In this document: in pieces, positions 14,527 to 22,864 of the stretch
How the letters are laid out: each line of letters opens with the position of its first letter
Numbering within the stretch: the stretch's first letter is position 1
DNA from: a virus
Virus record (IMG/VR): IMGVR_UViG_3300045999_005811
Coordinates: 1-31,981 of that record
DNA: 31,981 bases
Direction: 5' to 3' (one strand)
Program-made: the position numbers and the translations under genes
Notes under the pieces: model-generated
Told to the model about the DNA's origin: nothing
Databases searched by the model: none
What the model saw: the letters and a program-made list of their open reading frames with translations, nothing else

Positions 14527-16286
14527 ACACCGAACTCCGTCAGTAAAAGCTTTGGATCCCGCAGCACCTTGACGACCTGCTGGAGCAGCTGGGCCTGCTG
14601 CCTCTGGATCACCAGCTGTTGGTTTAGTGCATTCTCTCGAAACTTCTCGATGGCCGCTGTGCTGGTCGCCTCGAGGGCCTGAGGTGTGGCCAGCTGCACC
14701 GTCTTATTGGCTGCCTGCTGCTGGGCATCCAAGGCCGCCTGGCGATCCATTTCCTTGGCCCGCTGCGCCGCATCATCCACCACCGGCTTTTCCTTGGCTG
14801 GCTTGGGTGCTCCAGCTTCGGCAGGCTGGCCGGCTCTCAGATCTTGCAGTTGCTCGAGGTTGGTCAGTGCCACCCGCTGGCCAGCTTCCAGCTGCTTCTG
14901 GACTGCCTCCTGGGACTTATCCACTCCGTCAGCCGCATCCTGCGCCGCCTTGGCCGTCTCCGCCTTGGCTGCTTCCCTGGCCGCCATGATCTGCTCTCGC
15001 TGCTTGTCGAACTTGGCCTTTTGATCCGCGACGAATGCCTGCACATCGGCTACAGCCTTCTCGCCAGCCTTGGGATCCATCAACGTGTCGAAGCCGGCTT
15101 CCACCCGTTTGCGATTCTCTTCCTGCAGTTTGGTTGTCGCTGCGCTCACCTCGTCCACAATGCTGACCAGGTTATCGATCGACTCTTTGCCAAAGACACC
15201 TCGAGCCAGTGGGTTATTGATCATCAGCTTAAACAAGCCCATCAGGTTCAGCATGAGCTGCCTCATGGTTCCCATCAGCATGTTGAAGCTGGTATCCACC
15301 AGAGCAAAAGCTTTGACGATGTATCCGGCTGCCGATGCAGCCAACTCAGAGGCAGTCCCCATGCCACCAAAGGCATTGGTCAGACTGTTCGATGACTGCT
15401 CGGTCCCACTTATACTGATCACGAGCTCACGAAAGTAACCAAGCAGAGCCTCAGCTATCGGCATGAACGCCTGGCCAATGTCCGCCGCCAGATCAGTGAC
15501 GCTCGCCTGGAGCGCCTTCATCCGGTTGGCCCAGCTGTTACCAGATCGCTCGACATCCCCTTGGGCTGCAGTGGTGCCAGCCAAAATGATGTTGTACCTG
15601 GCCATCGCTTTCTGGGCCTCATTGGCCGTGTTGGGATCAAGCCCCTTTTTCAGCAGCTCGGCTTTGACCGCAGTCTCATTAACGATCACCCCAAACCGCT
15701 TCATGGGCTCAGCCTCGCCAGTGAGAGCTGATCGCAGTGCATCGAATGCCTCGATGTCGGTGCTGTTGTGGAAGCTTGCCAGATCGAACGATAGCTGAGC
15801 GAGGGTCTGGGACATTTGAGACGCCTGCTGTGGATCGATTCCCATTGGAATCACTAGGCCCTGTGCATTGGCCATAAACTCCAGAGTTTCCTGCTTTGAT
15901 CGCCCCATCTGCTTGGCAAAGCTTTCGCCCCACTGTTGCATCGTTCCAGCCTGATCGCCGAAGACGACATTGAACTTGTTCATCGTCTCCTGCAGATTGC
16001 TCGCCGAACTGATTGCCTTGGTCATGCCAACCACCGCAGCGCCGCCGATTGCAGCTCCTGCAATCGAGCCATATTTCATGGTGATCTTGGTAAGGTCGGC
16101 AAATTCCTTTTTGGCACTCTTAAAGAACTTGTTCAGCGCCGATGTGTTGGGCGCTGCTTTGACCCCTGCCAGCTTCGTGGCAAAGTTGCGAACGCTTGCC
16201 TGCATTTCGGCAAAGGCCTTGGCAAATTCCTCTTTGCCCTTCACCGACATTTCTACATAGGCCTGGCCAGCCAGCTCTGCACTCAT
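14523..16286 (-). CDS. Tail tape measure protein
   Basis: A 587-residue protein with long helical, Ala/Gln/Lys-rich regions, a Gly/Ala hydrophobic segment at about 74-88, and a tape-measure-like block around residues 95-270 (M-N-K-F-N-V-V-F-G-D, E-A-E-P-M-K-R-F-G-V). The C-terminal half is coiled coil (A-K-A-E-T-A-K-A-A-Q-D-A). It sets tail length and may help DNA entry; at roughly 1.5 angstroms per residue the tail would be near 90 nm. It lies after the tail tube and chaperone genes as in other siphoviruses. Start and stop both use ATGA overlaps. Confidence 0.87.
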   Translation of the reverse strand: MSAELAGQAYVEMSVKGKEEFAKAFAEMQASVRNFATKLAGVKAAPNTSALNKFFKSAKKEFADLTKITMKYGSIAGAAIGGAAVVGMTKAISSASNLQETMNKFNVVFGDQAGTMQQWGESFAKQMGRSKQETLEFMANAQGLVIPMGIDPQQASQMSQTLAQLSFDLASFHNSTDIEAFDALRSALTGEAEPMKRFGVIVNETAVKAELLKKGLDPNTANEAQKAMARYNIILAGTTAAQGDVERSGNSWANRMKALQASVTDLAADIGQAFMPIAEALLGYFRELVISISGTEQSSNSLTNAFGGMGTASELAASAAGYIVKAFALVDTSFNMLMGTMRQLMLNLMGLFKLMINNPLARGVFGKESIDNLVSIVDEVSAATTKLQEENRKRVEAGFDTLMDPKAGEKAVADVQAFVADQKAKFDKQREQIMAAREAAKAETAKAAQDAADGVDKSQEAVQKQLEAGQRVALTNLEQLQDLRAGQPAEAGAPKPAKEKPVVDDAAQRAKEMDRQAALDAQQQAANKTVQLATPQALEATSTAAIEKFRENALNQQLVIQRQQAQLLQQVVKVLRDPKLLLTEFGV

Positions 16287-17011
16287 CGCCTGCCCCTTGT
16301 GGCTTGGTAGTATTCCTTCCAGATTTTCGTCGCCTTGGACTTGTGACGCTGGAAGGCTGGCCGCATGTATGGCCGCTTCGGAATCTTGGCCCTGGTCGAG
16401 GTTCCGCCAATGCTTTCGATGATATCCATCCCAGAGCTGACCTTAGTCAGAGACTGGATTTTCTTGCCTCGGCTTGTGGTGTTGGTCCTCTTCTTCAGGT
16501 CATTCATCGTGGTGATCGTTGGGATCCTTCGGATTCGCACCGTGATCGTTGCGCCGAACTCGTGGAGGTCAGGGACGGTCTTGCCGTTGTACGTCTTGCC
16601 GTTCCTCTGGACCGTACCGATTCGCACCCTGGACCGCTGCCGATCGGTCTTGTAAATGATGTTCCTGAGGCTCATGTAGTCCGACTTGCCTCGATCCTTT
16701 GGAGGTTTTCCAGGAGGTCGTGGCTTGGGCGGTGGGGTGCTTACCAGGATGTTCTGGCGACGCATGTAGGTCTTGCCACTCTGGCTGACTACTGGCACCA
16801 TCACCATCTTTTTGGTGATCTTCCTTGGCCGGCTTGGCTGCCCGATCAGTTTCCTTGCATCCTGCCTGATGATCGCCCCGAATCGATCGAGCGTTTTAGT
16901 GGTCGCCGAATCAGCCCTGCGGATCTGCTTGGACCGCATCCGCTCGATCTCTCTCAGCTTCGCCTTGTTTGGCTTGATCCGAATGTCCAGCAGGCGTTTG
17001 GAGAGTCCCAT
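16283..17011 (-). CDS. Basic minor tail protein, HK97 gp10-like/tail completion type
   Basis: A 242-residue, strongly basic protein. A helical N-terminal part contains F-G-A-I-I-R-Q-D-A-R-K; a P-P-P-K-P-R-P-P-G-K-P-P loop precedes D-L-H-E-F-G-A-T and then P-K-R-P-Y-M-R-P-A-F near the end. The E-F-G-x-T and R-P-Y-M-x-P-A-F pair is typical of HK97 gp10-like and related tail-completion proteins. A GGAG about 11 bases upstream supports the start at 17011. The 5' end overlaps the previous frame by about 100 bases; a shorter start at Met 25 cannot be excluded. Confidence 0.7.
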   Translation of the reverse strand: MGLSKRLLDIRIKPNKAKLREIERMRSKQIRRADSATTKTLDRFGAIIRQDARKLIGQPSRPRKITKKMVMVPVVSQSGKTYMRRQNILVSTPPPKPRPPGKPPKDRGKSDYMSLRNIIYKTDRQRSRVRIGTVQRNGKTYNGKTVPDLHEFGATITVRIRRIPTITTMNDLKKRTNTTSRGKKIQSLTKVSSGMDIIESIGGTSTRAKIPKRPYMRPAFQRHKSKATKIWKEYYQATRGRR

Positions 17012-17147
17012 TCGGCTGCCGCTCCAGAAATACCTTGAGGGATGAGATCGTTCTGCCAGTCAGCCCGATCTGGTTCTTGCCTTTGCGCCGCCGCCGTCCA
17101 CCCTGCATCAGCTCTGGCCTAGCACCATTGGCCATCTCGAGGATCAT
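16911..17147 (-). CDS. Second tail-assembly chaperone frame (gpT-like; start uncertain)
   Basis: The ATG at 17147 overlaps the upstream stop as ATGA and would give 78 residues, rich in Arg/Lys. The same frame stays open back to a GTG at 17267, and the stretch before the ATG, R-L-A-G-V-A-G-I-D-P-R-P-L, resembles the start of second chaperone proteins in other siphoviruses. Expression may therefore come from a -1 ribosomal shift out of the upstream gene, as in lambda gpG-T, or from an internal start. I found no classical slippery heptamer. The last 100 bases overlap the next gene. Confidence 0.5.
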   Translation of the reverse strand: MILEMANGARPELMQGGRRRRKGKNQIGLTGRTISSLKVFLERQPNGTLQTPAGHSDQAKQGEAERDRADAVQADPQG

Positions 17148-17584
17148 CCAGGCCTTGAGTGGTCTGGGATCGATTCCAGCAACTCCTGCAAGTCTGAACA
17201 AATAGACGAAGAAGCTTGTTTCGTCAGGTCCGCCCTGGCTCGCTCGGCCTTCTGGCTCGCGTCCCACAGCAGGGCCAGAAGCTGACCCTGAGCCGGGGAC
17301 TGGTGCACGAAAAAATCAATGTACTCGGCCATCCACTTTTCCCAGGCATCGTTGAGGATCTTGCCATCGAGTCGCTTGGCGAACTCGACAGGCCCCAGAC
17401 CCTTGGCCTTCGCCTGGTCGTGGCAGGTGATCCAGATGACTCCAACCATCTTTTCGACGCCAGATGGCAGGGTTTCTGGGTTGTCCATCAGGTTCAGGCC
17501 GAGCTCTGACTTGATGGAGAGGAAGTGGCCAACCGTGAGATCTAACTCCCATGGTTGGCCGGTCTTGTCTGTGAAGATCCTCAT
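17144..17584 (-). CDS. Tail assembly chaperone (gpG-like)
   Basis: A 146-residue, mostly helical protein starting M-R-I-F-T-D-K-T-G-Q-P-W-E-L-D-L-T-V. It lies between the tail tube gene and the tape measure, where siphoviruses encode the chaperone that coats the tape measure during tail assembly. A GAGGG five bases before the ATG supports the start. The 3' part overlaps a second open frame that fits a gpT-like extension. Confidence 0.72.
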   Translation of the reverse strand: MRIFTDKTGQPWELDLTVGHFLSIKSELGLNLMDNPETLPSGVEKMVGVIWITCHDQAKAKGLGPVEFAKRLDGKILNDAWEKWMAEYIDFFVHQSPAQGQLLALLWDASQKAERARADLTKQASSSICSDLQELLESIPDHSRPG

Positions 17585-17596
17585 GGAACCCTCAGG

Positions 17597-18067
17597 TTAC
17601 GGAACGACGTACCAGCTGGGTGCGACGTGCACCCCCAAAGCGCCACCCGCATTCTTGCATGGACGCAAAGAAACGTCCACCATGATCGCCTCGCCGAGGT
17701 TTTCGTTGAGCGTGAAGCTCTTCACCATGCAGAACGCTCTGAGCCCCTGATTGCCCGTCGAACCAGCACCCGTAATGATCCCGTCCATTACGGCAAATTC
17801 CACCGCAGCCTTGGCGAAGAATGCATCCTCCAGGGCGGTGAAGTCCTGATCCGCTGGATCGTACAGCATCGAGAAATCAATCGTGGCATCGATCATTCCA
17901 TCGACGTATTCCTGGAATCCGTTGCTGGCCCTGGTGGTGACGTCGGTCTCGCCCTTGTCCAAACTCAGCGTCAGATCCTTGACGTTGGCGATCTCGTTCC
18001 ACGTTGGGCTGGCATGGGTGCCGGTGTTCCGGTAGAGCTTGGCATTCTCAGACAGCTTGTGTGCCAT
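17597..18067 (-). CDS. Major tail tube protein
   Basis: A 156-residue protein with the tail-tube pattern: N-terminal Y-R-N-T-G-T-H, then V-K-D-L-T-L-S-L-D-K-G-E-T-D-V-T-T-R, a form often seen in siphovirus tube proteins, and a late G-E-A-I-M-V-D-V-S-L-R-P strand. The ATG at 18067 has AAAGGA upstream and lies two bases after the previous stop; a TTG at 18073 is less likely. It forms the stacked ring tube of the tail. Confidence 0.8.
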   Translation of the reverse strand: MAHKLSENAKLYRNTGTHASPTWNEIANVKDLTLSLDKGETDVTTRASNGFQEYVDGMIDATIDFSMLYDPADQDFTALEDAFFAKAAVEFAVMDGIITGAGSTGNQGLRAFCMVKSFTLNENLGEAIMVDVSLRPCKNAGGALGVHVAPSWYVVP

Positions 18068-18069
18068 GT

Positions 18070-18501
18070 TCAAAATCCTTTGAATCGGATGGTGATGGTG
18101 GTAAACAGCAGCCCGAGCTCACTGACTTTGGCCGCATCGAAGGGAATATCTGTCTCGATCTCGTCTGGTATCTTGCCACCAGGTCGGAAGGTCTCCAGGC
18201 TGGTGGCGATCTCGTCGATCAGCTGCAGGAACTGTCCAGCCTTCGTCTCCTGCTCGGCTGCCGACACATCAGCGCTGTATCTGACCACTACGCCAATGCT
18301 GTAGGTTTTTAGGTGGCTCCCCGACCTGGCCAGCTTCTCCCTGGAGGATGGGCCAGCATAGACCGACACATCCCATCCACTCAGCAGGTCCCGATCGAAC
18401 ACAGGCACCAGCTGCTTGCGCGGAGTGAATGCCTGGCTGTAAGTTCCAGCATCGATGAACGCCACCGCATCGTTGACCAAAGTCTCCTGCACGCCTGGCA
18501 T
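18070..18501 (-). CDS. Head-tail connector/tail terminator-like protein
   Basis: A 143-residue protein in the interval between the capsid and tail tube genes where neck and tail-terminator proteins are encoded. It has P-V-F-D-R-D-L-L-S-G-W-D-V-S-V-Y and a mid-protein V-V-V-R-Y, with T-I-T-I-R-F-K-G-F at the end, giving an alpha/beta look consistent with a tail terminator. The start at 18501 is set by a TGATG overlap; the longer frame to 18558 is a shadow. The exact family is uncertain. Confidence 0.62.
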   Translation of the reverse strand: MPGVQETLVNDAVAFIDAGTYSQAFTPRKQLVPVFDRDLLSGWDVSVYAGPSSREKLARSGSHLKTYSIGVVVRYSADVSAAEQETKAGQFLQLIDEIATSLETFRPGGKIPDEIETDIPFDAAKVSELGLLFTTITIRFKGF

Positions 18502-18866
18502 CACATCTCCCTGGTATGGATCCTGATGATCACCTGGCTCGGGTCGGTGTACTTCCACTGAGCCTCAGTCCCTGTGGTCAGCACAGCGTAGGTCTTGCTG
18601 CCCTCCTGAATCCTGTCCCCCCTCCTCGGCAGCGTCTGGGATCCGCCCAGCACCAAGTCAGCGACGCGCACAAGATAGTCCCTGGATTTAATCTGCTCGA
18701 TGACCATCCCGTCCTGGGTGATCTCGTGATCAGATCGGCCAGTGACCACCTTCGAGAGAGCCACCGACTGGCTTGCCGATGGCCTCTCGTAGGTGATGTT
18801 CACGCCATGGACCACCTGCAGTGCCCGATAGGCATGCAGGGCCGCTGCCGAAAATGGGGTACTCAT
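18501..18866 (-). CDS. Head completion/connector-like protein
   Basis: A 121-residue protein directly after the capsid gene. It has helix A-A-A-L-H-A-Y-R-A, then V-N-I-T-Y-E-R, then D-Y-L-V-R-V-A-D-L-V-L, P-R-R-G-D-R-I and Y-A-V-L-T. The order of strands ending with a P-x-R-G-D-x-I loop resembles stopper/head completion proteins in other tailed phages. The start overlaps the capsid stop (TAATG). Confidence 0.6.
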   Translation of the reverse strand: MSTPFSAAALHAYRALQVVHGVNITYERPSASQSVALSKVVTGRSDHEITQDGMVIEQIKSRDYLVRVADLVLGGSQTLPRRGDRIQEGSKTYAVLTTGTEAQWKYTDPSQVIIRIHTREM

Positions 18867-19795
18867 TACGTCAGCAGGGTCTCAGTGGAGCTGATGCGAT
18901 CGGTGACGATGATCGGCACATTGAACGCATCGACAGGAAACGGGGCCGGTTGTCCAGTTGGGGTGGTGGCCGTGCGGCTGCGCTGCAGCTGGCCATGACT
19001 TCGCCGATTCATGACGATGTGGGTCGGGCCTCGGCTAGCAGGGAACTTTTCCATTGCCTGGCTGATCAAAGCATCGGTTAGCCCCTTGCCTGAGTCGGCC
19101 GTCAGGTTGGCAATTCGCACCGCACTGTAGGTGGTGCCAAGCTTGACCCCGCACCATCCGTGGATGGCATGGGCCAGCGCCCAGTAGTAGCCTTTGCTCG
19201 ATCCAGGCTTTTGGACTCGCTGCCGATCGCCGATGGTGATGACGCCCTGCTGACCCCATATCAGCTGGATGTCCTCTTCGCCAGTTCGGATCAGCCAGAC
19301 CGAGGAGCCTGTCCCTGCCGTCGTGCCACCAGCATTCACCACTTGAGCATCTGCGATGTTGTTCAGGTAGGACTGGTTCGCCAGGCCTTCAAAGCCGCTG
19401 GCCTGGTTTCCAGTGCCATAAATGACCTGCTCCTCGATTTCGGCCATCCCGGACTGAAGGTGATCAATCGCTTCCAGCCCCATGATGTGATCGACACCGC
19501 GATCGTCGACCAGCGCGGCTGCTTCGTCGATGTCAAACGAAAGGTCGAGGAATTTCAGCGTGTTGGTCACCAGCACGTTAGTGCTTTTGGTGTTCTCAGC
19601 ACCATCGTTTACATCACGAAACCCGACCGACGGATTAGCCGTTTTCTTGTTGTAGGTGAAGGTGTTGGACCGAGTGGTCCTGGCAGCAAGCGCCGCAGTT
19701 AGCGGTGCACTGTCCAGAACCTCGCTAAGGCGAAGGTCCATGTCGACCTTATTGAAAAGCACGACGTCCGCACTGGTCACATAAACGTTTGGCAT
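18866..19795 (-). CDS. Major capsid protein, HK97 fold
   Basis: A 309-residue protein with A-E-I-E-E-Q-V-I-Y-G-T-G-N followed by G-F-E-G-L-A-N, typical of HK97-fold capsid proteins, and a C-terminal A-F-N-V-P-I-I-V-T-D strand. It lies just downstream of the protease/scaffold gene. GGAG nine bases before the ATG supports the start. There is no long N-terminal delta domain, which fits a separate scaffold carried on the protease protein. Confidence 0.87.
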   Translation of the reverse strand: MPNVYVTSADVVLFNKVDMDLRLSEVLDSAPLTAALAARTTRSNTFTYNKKTANPSVGFRDVNDGAENTKSTNVLVTNTLKFLDLSFDIDEAAALVDDRGVDHIMGLEAIDHLQSGMAEIEEQVIYGTGNQASGFEGLANQSYLNNIADAQVVNAGGTTAGTGSSVWLIRTGEEDIQLIWGQQGVITIGDRQRVQKPGSSKGYYWALAHAIHGWCGVKLGTTYSAVRIANLTADSGKGLTDALISQAMEKFPASRGPTHIVMNRRSHGQLQRSRTATTPTGQPAPFPVDAFNVPIIVTDRISSTETLLT

Positions 19796-19840
19796 CTTGT
19801 TTGCTCCGTCAAAGACTTTCTGGAATGGATGGTTTCAACT

Positions 19841-19854
19841 GGCTCTGGAGAGCC
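19841..19854. repeat. Short inverted repeat between protease and capsid genes
   Basis: GGCTCT/AGAGCC separated by two bases lies in the 62-base gap between the protease/scaffold stop and the capsid start. It could be an RNA hairpin that sets mRNA decay or extra capsid expression. There is no T-run, and the two-base loop makes it weak as a hairpin. Confidence 0.35.
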
Positions 19855-19857
19855 GAA

Positions 19858-20931
19858 CTAATTCGCCAGGGCTGCGCCCCACTTGCTGGTCACAGGAGAG
19901 CAGCCTTTTGCCTTGAGCTCTTCCTGCTTCTGCAGGGCTCTTTTCTTTTCCTCGCTGATCTCGATCCGTGGAGCCGAGGAGAACGCCTCTGGTTCTCCAG
20001 CTGCTGCCCGAGTGGCGGCTGCCAGACGGGTTTCGAGGTCTGCCACCTTCGCCGCCAGGTCTGCATTCTCAGCCCGCAGCTCGGTGGTCACCTCGGCAAA
20101 GCAGTCGGTGATCGATCGGCCTTCCAAAAACCACTTGGCCCCGCGATCCCCGAAGGTTTCGAGGTACGGCTTGGCCGCGTCCAGAGTCAGGCCAGCAGGA
20201 GCCGCAGGGGCCGGGGCTGGGGTCTGATCCTGGCCAGCTTTTCCCGCTAGCACGTCGTCCATAATGTCCCTTCCATAATGCTTGGACAAAAAGGAGCACA
20301 TCCTTTCAACCACCTCGCGGGGCTCCCGATCCGAAAAGTGGGTGTTCACAATCCAGCTGGTCAGAGCTGGCAGGCCGGCCATGGTGGTCATATCGAACAG
20401 GCCGCCGCGGGTCGCTGCCGGCTCATCCACAATGTCGATGGCTCGCAGGCCATCCAGTCGCAGTGGAATGACTTCGCCCTCTGGCAAATCTTGGTTCATG
20501 GAGAAATGCAGCCTGGTGGCAGCGCTGACACCGAATGCCTCAGGATCCTCCTCGGCCAGGTCCATCACATAGCTGGCCAGGTCGCCGTTGGGGGTGTCAA
20601 AAGCCGACTCGGCAAGCTGGAGGTCAGCGTAGACCGCATCGCCATCACGCCTAAAATTGGTCCACCGCCCCAGGTACTTCCCAAATCCATCATCCGACAT
20701 GCTTGGGTGGGTGTACCTGGCCTTGGTCCCTTTGTTGTAGGACTTGCCGAAATTGACCACCTGGTCGAGAGTGGTCTCATCGACCTCCCATGGCCGGCTG
20801 TCATTGACGCGGCCGAGCTGCATCACCTTGGCACCGTTGATCCGCCTGGCCTCCCGATCGACTCCAACCATCGGAGCCGCTCGCAGGGTGGCCGTTCGGA
20901 AGCTCTCAGCTACTGATTGAATCGTCGCCAT
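19858..20931 (-). CDS. Prohead protease fused to scaffold-like C-terminal domain
   Basis: A 357-residue protein. Residues 20-185 look like a serine prohead protease: H75 in Y-T-H-P-S-M-S and S136 in A-F-G-V-S-A-A are the likely catalytic pair. The C-terminal part (about 190-357) is low complexity then coiled coil (L-R-A-E-N-A-D-L-A-A-K-V-A-D-L-E) and ends basic, as expected of a scaffold that is later cleaved away. The start at 20931 has GGAGA nine bases upstream; longer forms to 21165 lie inside the portal gene. It overlaps the portal gene by 26 bases. Confidence 0.8.
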   Translation of the reverse strand: MATIQSVAESFRTATLRAAPMVGVDREARRINGAKVMQLGRVNDSRPWEVDETTLDQVVNFGKSYNKGTKARYTHPSMSDDGFGKYLGRWTNFRRDGDAVYADLQLAESAFDTPNGDLASYVMDLAEEDPEAFGVSAATRLHFSMNQDLPEGEVIPLRLDGLRAIDIVDEPAATRGGLFDMTTMAGLPALTSWIVNTHFSDREPREVVERMCSFLSKHYGRDIMDDVLAGKAGQDQTPAPAPAAPAGLTLDAAKPYLETFGDRGAKWFLEGRSITDCFAEVTTELRAENADLAAKVADLETRLAAATRAAAGEPEAFSSAPRIEISEEKKRALQKQEELKAKGCSPVTSKWGAALAN

Positions 20932-22354
20932 TGTCATCGTCTCCATTGTCTTCGTCGTCTTCGTCTGGTTCGTCTGGCTCGTCTTCCGGCTCCATCGATG
21001 GGGCTGGCCCTGGCGGCTGCTCAGTGGTCGCCGCCGACATTCCCATCTCCTCGAGGAACTGCTCCTCCTGGGCAAGCTGGCGGACAACATCCCGCCAATC
21101 GTCGCCGTATCTTTCCCGCCTGATCTCTGACCTGGTGCGCAGTTTGTTCTGAATCGCCAGCACATCGCCTGCGATCTCGTCCTTTGGATTCCACCAGGGC
21201 ATGCCGGCAGGGATCCAGTCCCATTTCAGGTCATCAACGGTGTAGCCTCGAGGCAGCACCAGGGCACCTTCAGCCACCCAGCTCAGAATCTTCCAGACCG
21301 TGATGCGGTCCAGGATCTCGACAATGTCAGCCCGTTTGCTTTTGACGCTCTGCAGATACTGAATCAGTGCAGCGCGGCTGCCAAAGAAGTTGGTGAAACT
21401 CTCATCGTAAAAGCTCCAGGGAATGTCGAGGCTCTTCAGAGCCGCCTGCATGCAGATCGTTAGGAATGCCTGGAACTCCGTGGATGGGTGCCGGGACTCC
21501 AGAAAATCCATCTTGTCGCCTGGGTCCAGCTCGACCTTTACTGGCCCTCGGCCAAGATCGATCTGGTAGCTCGAGCCGACCTCCTCCTCGTCGTCCGAAT
21601 CCGCCATCTCTCGAGTGATGGCAAGAGCAAAGAGCTGGGTGATCTTTGCCTTAGCTCGAGCATAGTCTTTGACTTCCATGCTGTCCTGGAACTCGGCAAT
21701 GGCCGACACAAGTGGGGAGACCCCGCGCACCTGGTCGAATGAGTCCCAGTAGGCCAGCTGCATGACGTTGCCGGCCAGTACCTGCTTTTCTTCCTCATAG
21801 CGTCCATCGCTGTGACGTTTGAAGATCTGAACTGCGGAAATTCCACCGCCCGGATTGAGCCGAATCCCATGCGTCCAGTTGGTGCCACCATTGCCATTGA
21901 TCTGGCTGGTTGGATTTTGGATCCGGTCGCCTTCGATCCCCTGCAGCTTGCCGTTTACCTTCACCAGGAAAACGTCGCCATCGAGCACCCGCCTGGCCTC
22001 TGCCAATCGGATCATGCGCCGGAGCGAATGCCTGGCAGCCACATCGCAATTGATCGGCCTGGACCACCAAGCCATCAGCGACTCGAGCCGCTCGTTGAAA
22101 ACCGGATCCTCAGTGCTTGCCTGGAAGGTGAACGTGGAAACGAAATCGAGGTGCTTTCGCACGGCCCAGGCAGCTACTGAGTAATTTCGCCAGAGCTCGC
22201 GAGCTCCTTCGATCACTCTTTTCCGCTTGGTCGAATCCAGCAGTGCATCGCTGGACTGGATTCTGGTGCCAGGGTCCCGCCGCTGGTTGCCAGCCTCCGC
22301 CGCGATGTATCGACCGAAAAGGCCGCTGAGTCGATCCTGTACCTGTTTGATCAT
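20906..22354 (-). CDS. Portal protein, lambda GpB-like family
   Basis: A 482-residue protein with a basic N-terminal region, S-V-A-A-W-A-V-R-K-H-L-D near residue 70, D-G-D-V-F-L-V-K-V and E-G-D-R-I-Q-N-P, and a very acidic Asp/Glu-rich C-terminus. These are features of the lambda-type portal family. It forms the dodecameric ring that terminase docks on. The start at 22354 overlaps the upstream stop as ATGA, which rules out the longer frame to 22432. Confidence 0.85.
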   Translation of the reverse strand: MIKQVQDRLSGLFGRYIAAEAGNQRRDPGTRIQSSDALLDSTKRKRVIEGARELWRNYSVAAWAVRKHLDFVSTFTFQASTEDPVFNERLESLMAWWSRPINCDVAARHSLRRMIRLAEARRVLDGDVFLVKVNGKLQGIEGDRIQNPTSQINGNGGTNWTHGIRLNPGGGISAVQIFKRHSDGRYEEEKQVLAGNVMQLAYWDSFDQVRGVSPLVSAIAEFQDSMEVKDYARAKAKITQLFALAITREMADSDDEEEVGSSYQIDLGRGPVKVELDPGDKMDFLESRHPSTEFQAFLTICMQAALKSLDIPWSFYDESFTNFFGSRAALIQYLQSVKSKRADIVEILDRITVWKILSWVAEGALVLPRGYTVDDLKWDWIPAGMPWWNPKDEIAGDVLAIQNKLRTRSEIRRERYGDDWRDVVRQLAQEEQFLEEMGMSAATTEQPPGPAPSMEPEDEPDEPDEDDEDNGDDDNGDDSISS

Positions 22355-22587
22355 GGGCCGTGGCTGTTGCTCAGGTTGAAGGTAGAGAATCGGGACTTTG
22401 CGCGAGAGTAGCGAATCACCTGCTTGCGCCACATCTCGAGCTCTTTGACGGCATCAGACCGCTGATACTGCACATAGGCTCCATCGATCGACACCGAGAA
22501 AATGCCAGCCCCAGTGGATAGCTGCTCTTCAAAGACAGCCACCATCTTTTTGGCATGCTCATACTTTTGGATTCTTTGGTCGTGCAT
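22351..22587 (-). CDS. gpW-like head-tail joining protein
   Basis: A 78-residue protein between terminase and portal, the place of lambda gpW. It has an N-terminal helix, G-A-G-I-F-S-V-S-I-D-G-A-Y-V-Q-Y, then a helix L-E-M-W-R-K-Q-V; the beta hairpin flanked by helices is the gpW pattern. It would bind under the portal to hold DNA in the head. The gap to the upstream gene is 25 bases. Confidence 0.7.
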   Translation of the reverse strand: MHDQRIQKYEHAKKMVAVFEEQLSTGAGIFSVSIDGAYVQYQRSDAVKELEMWRKQVIRYSRAKSRFSTFNLSNSHGP

Positions 22588-22612
22588 GCTGGCATGATAT
22601 CCGGGCTAGGCT

Positions 22613-22864
22613 TTAATCCTGGCCCTGAATCTGTGGACTTAGTCCAGGATCTGGAGTAATTGGCCAGACCTCTCGCAGCGTAAATGGGTTCTCGCAGCCT
22701 TTGCATTTGACGTGAAAAAGCTTGATCCGGTTGCCATCATGTTCAAATTCGTGATATGCGCCGGATTGCTTTAACACTCCAGCTGCTTGGCTGCAGTGTG
22801 GGCACACCGGCATGGTAATCGTTGCCCTCAGCTTGGGCTGGTCGGTTCGCTTCTTGGTGCTCAT
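22613..22864 (-). CDS. Small zinc-ribbon protein
   Basis: An 83-residue product with C-P-H-C near residue 21 and C-K-G-C near residue 55, giving a four-Cys zinc ribbon with F-x-V-K-C. It sits between the terminase and gpW-like genes. The start at 22864 is an ATGA overlap with the terminase stop. A DNA or RNA binding role, for example a Com-like regulator or packaging helper, is possible; nothing closer can be said. Confidence 0.65.
   Translation of the reverse strand: MSTKKRTDQPKLRATITMPVCPHCSQAAGVLKQSGAYHEFEHDGNRIKLFHVKCKGCENPFTLREVWPITPDPGLSPQIQGQD

Noticed and set aside
17144-17267. Lambda-type slippery heptamer in the tail chaperone overlap
   Set aside because: Codon-by-codon reading of the overlap shows no X-XXY-YYZ heptamer in the right frame.
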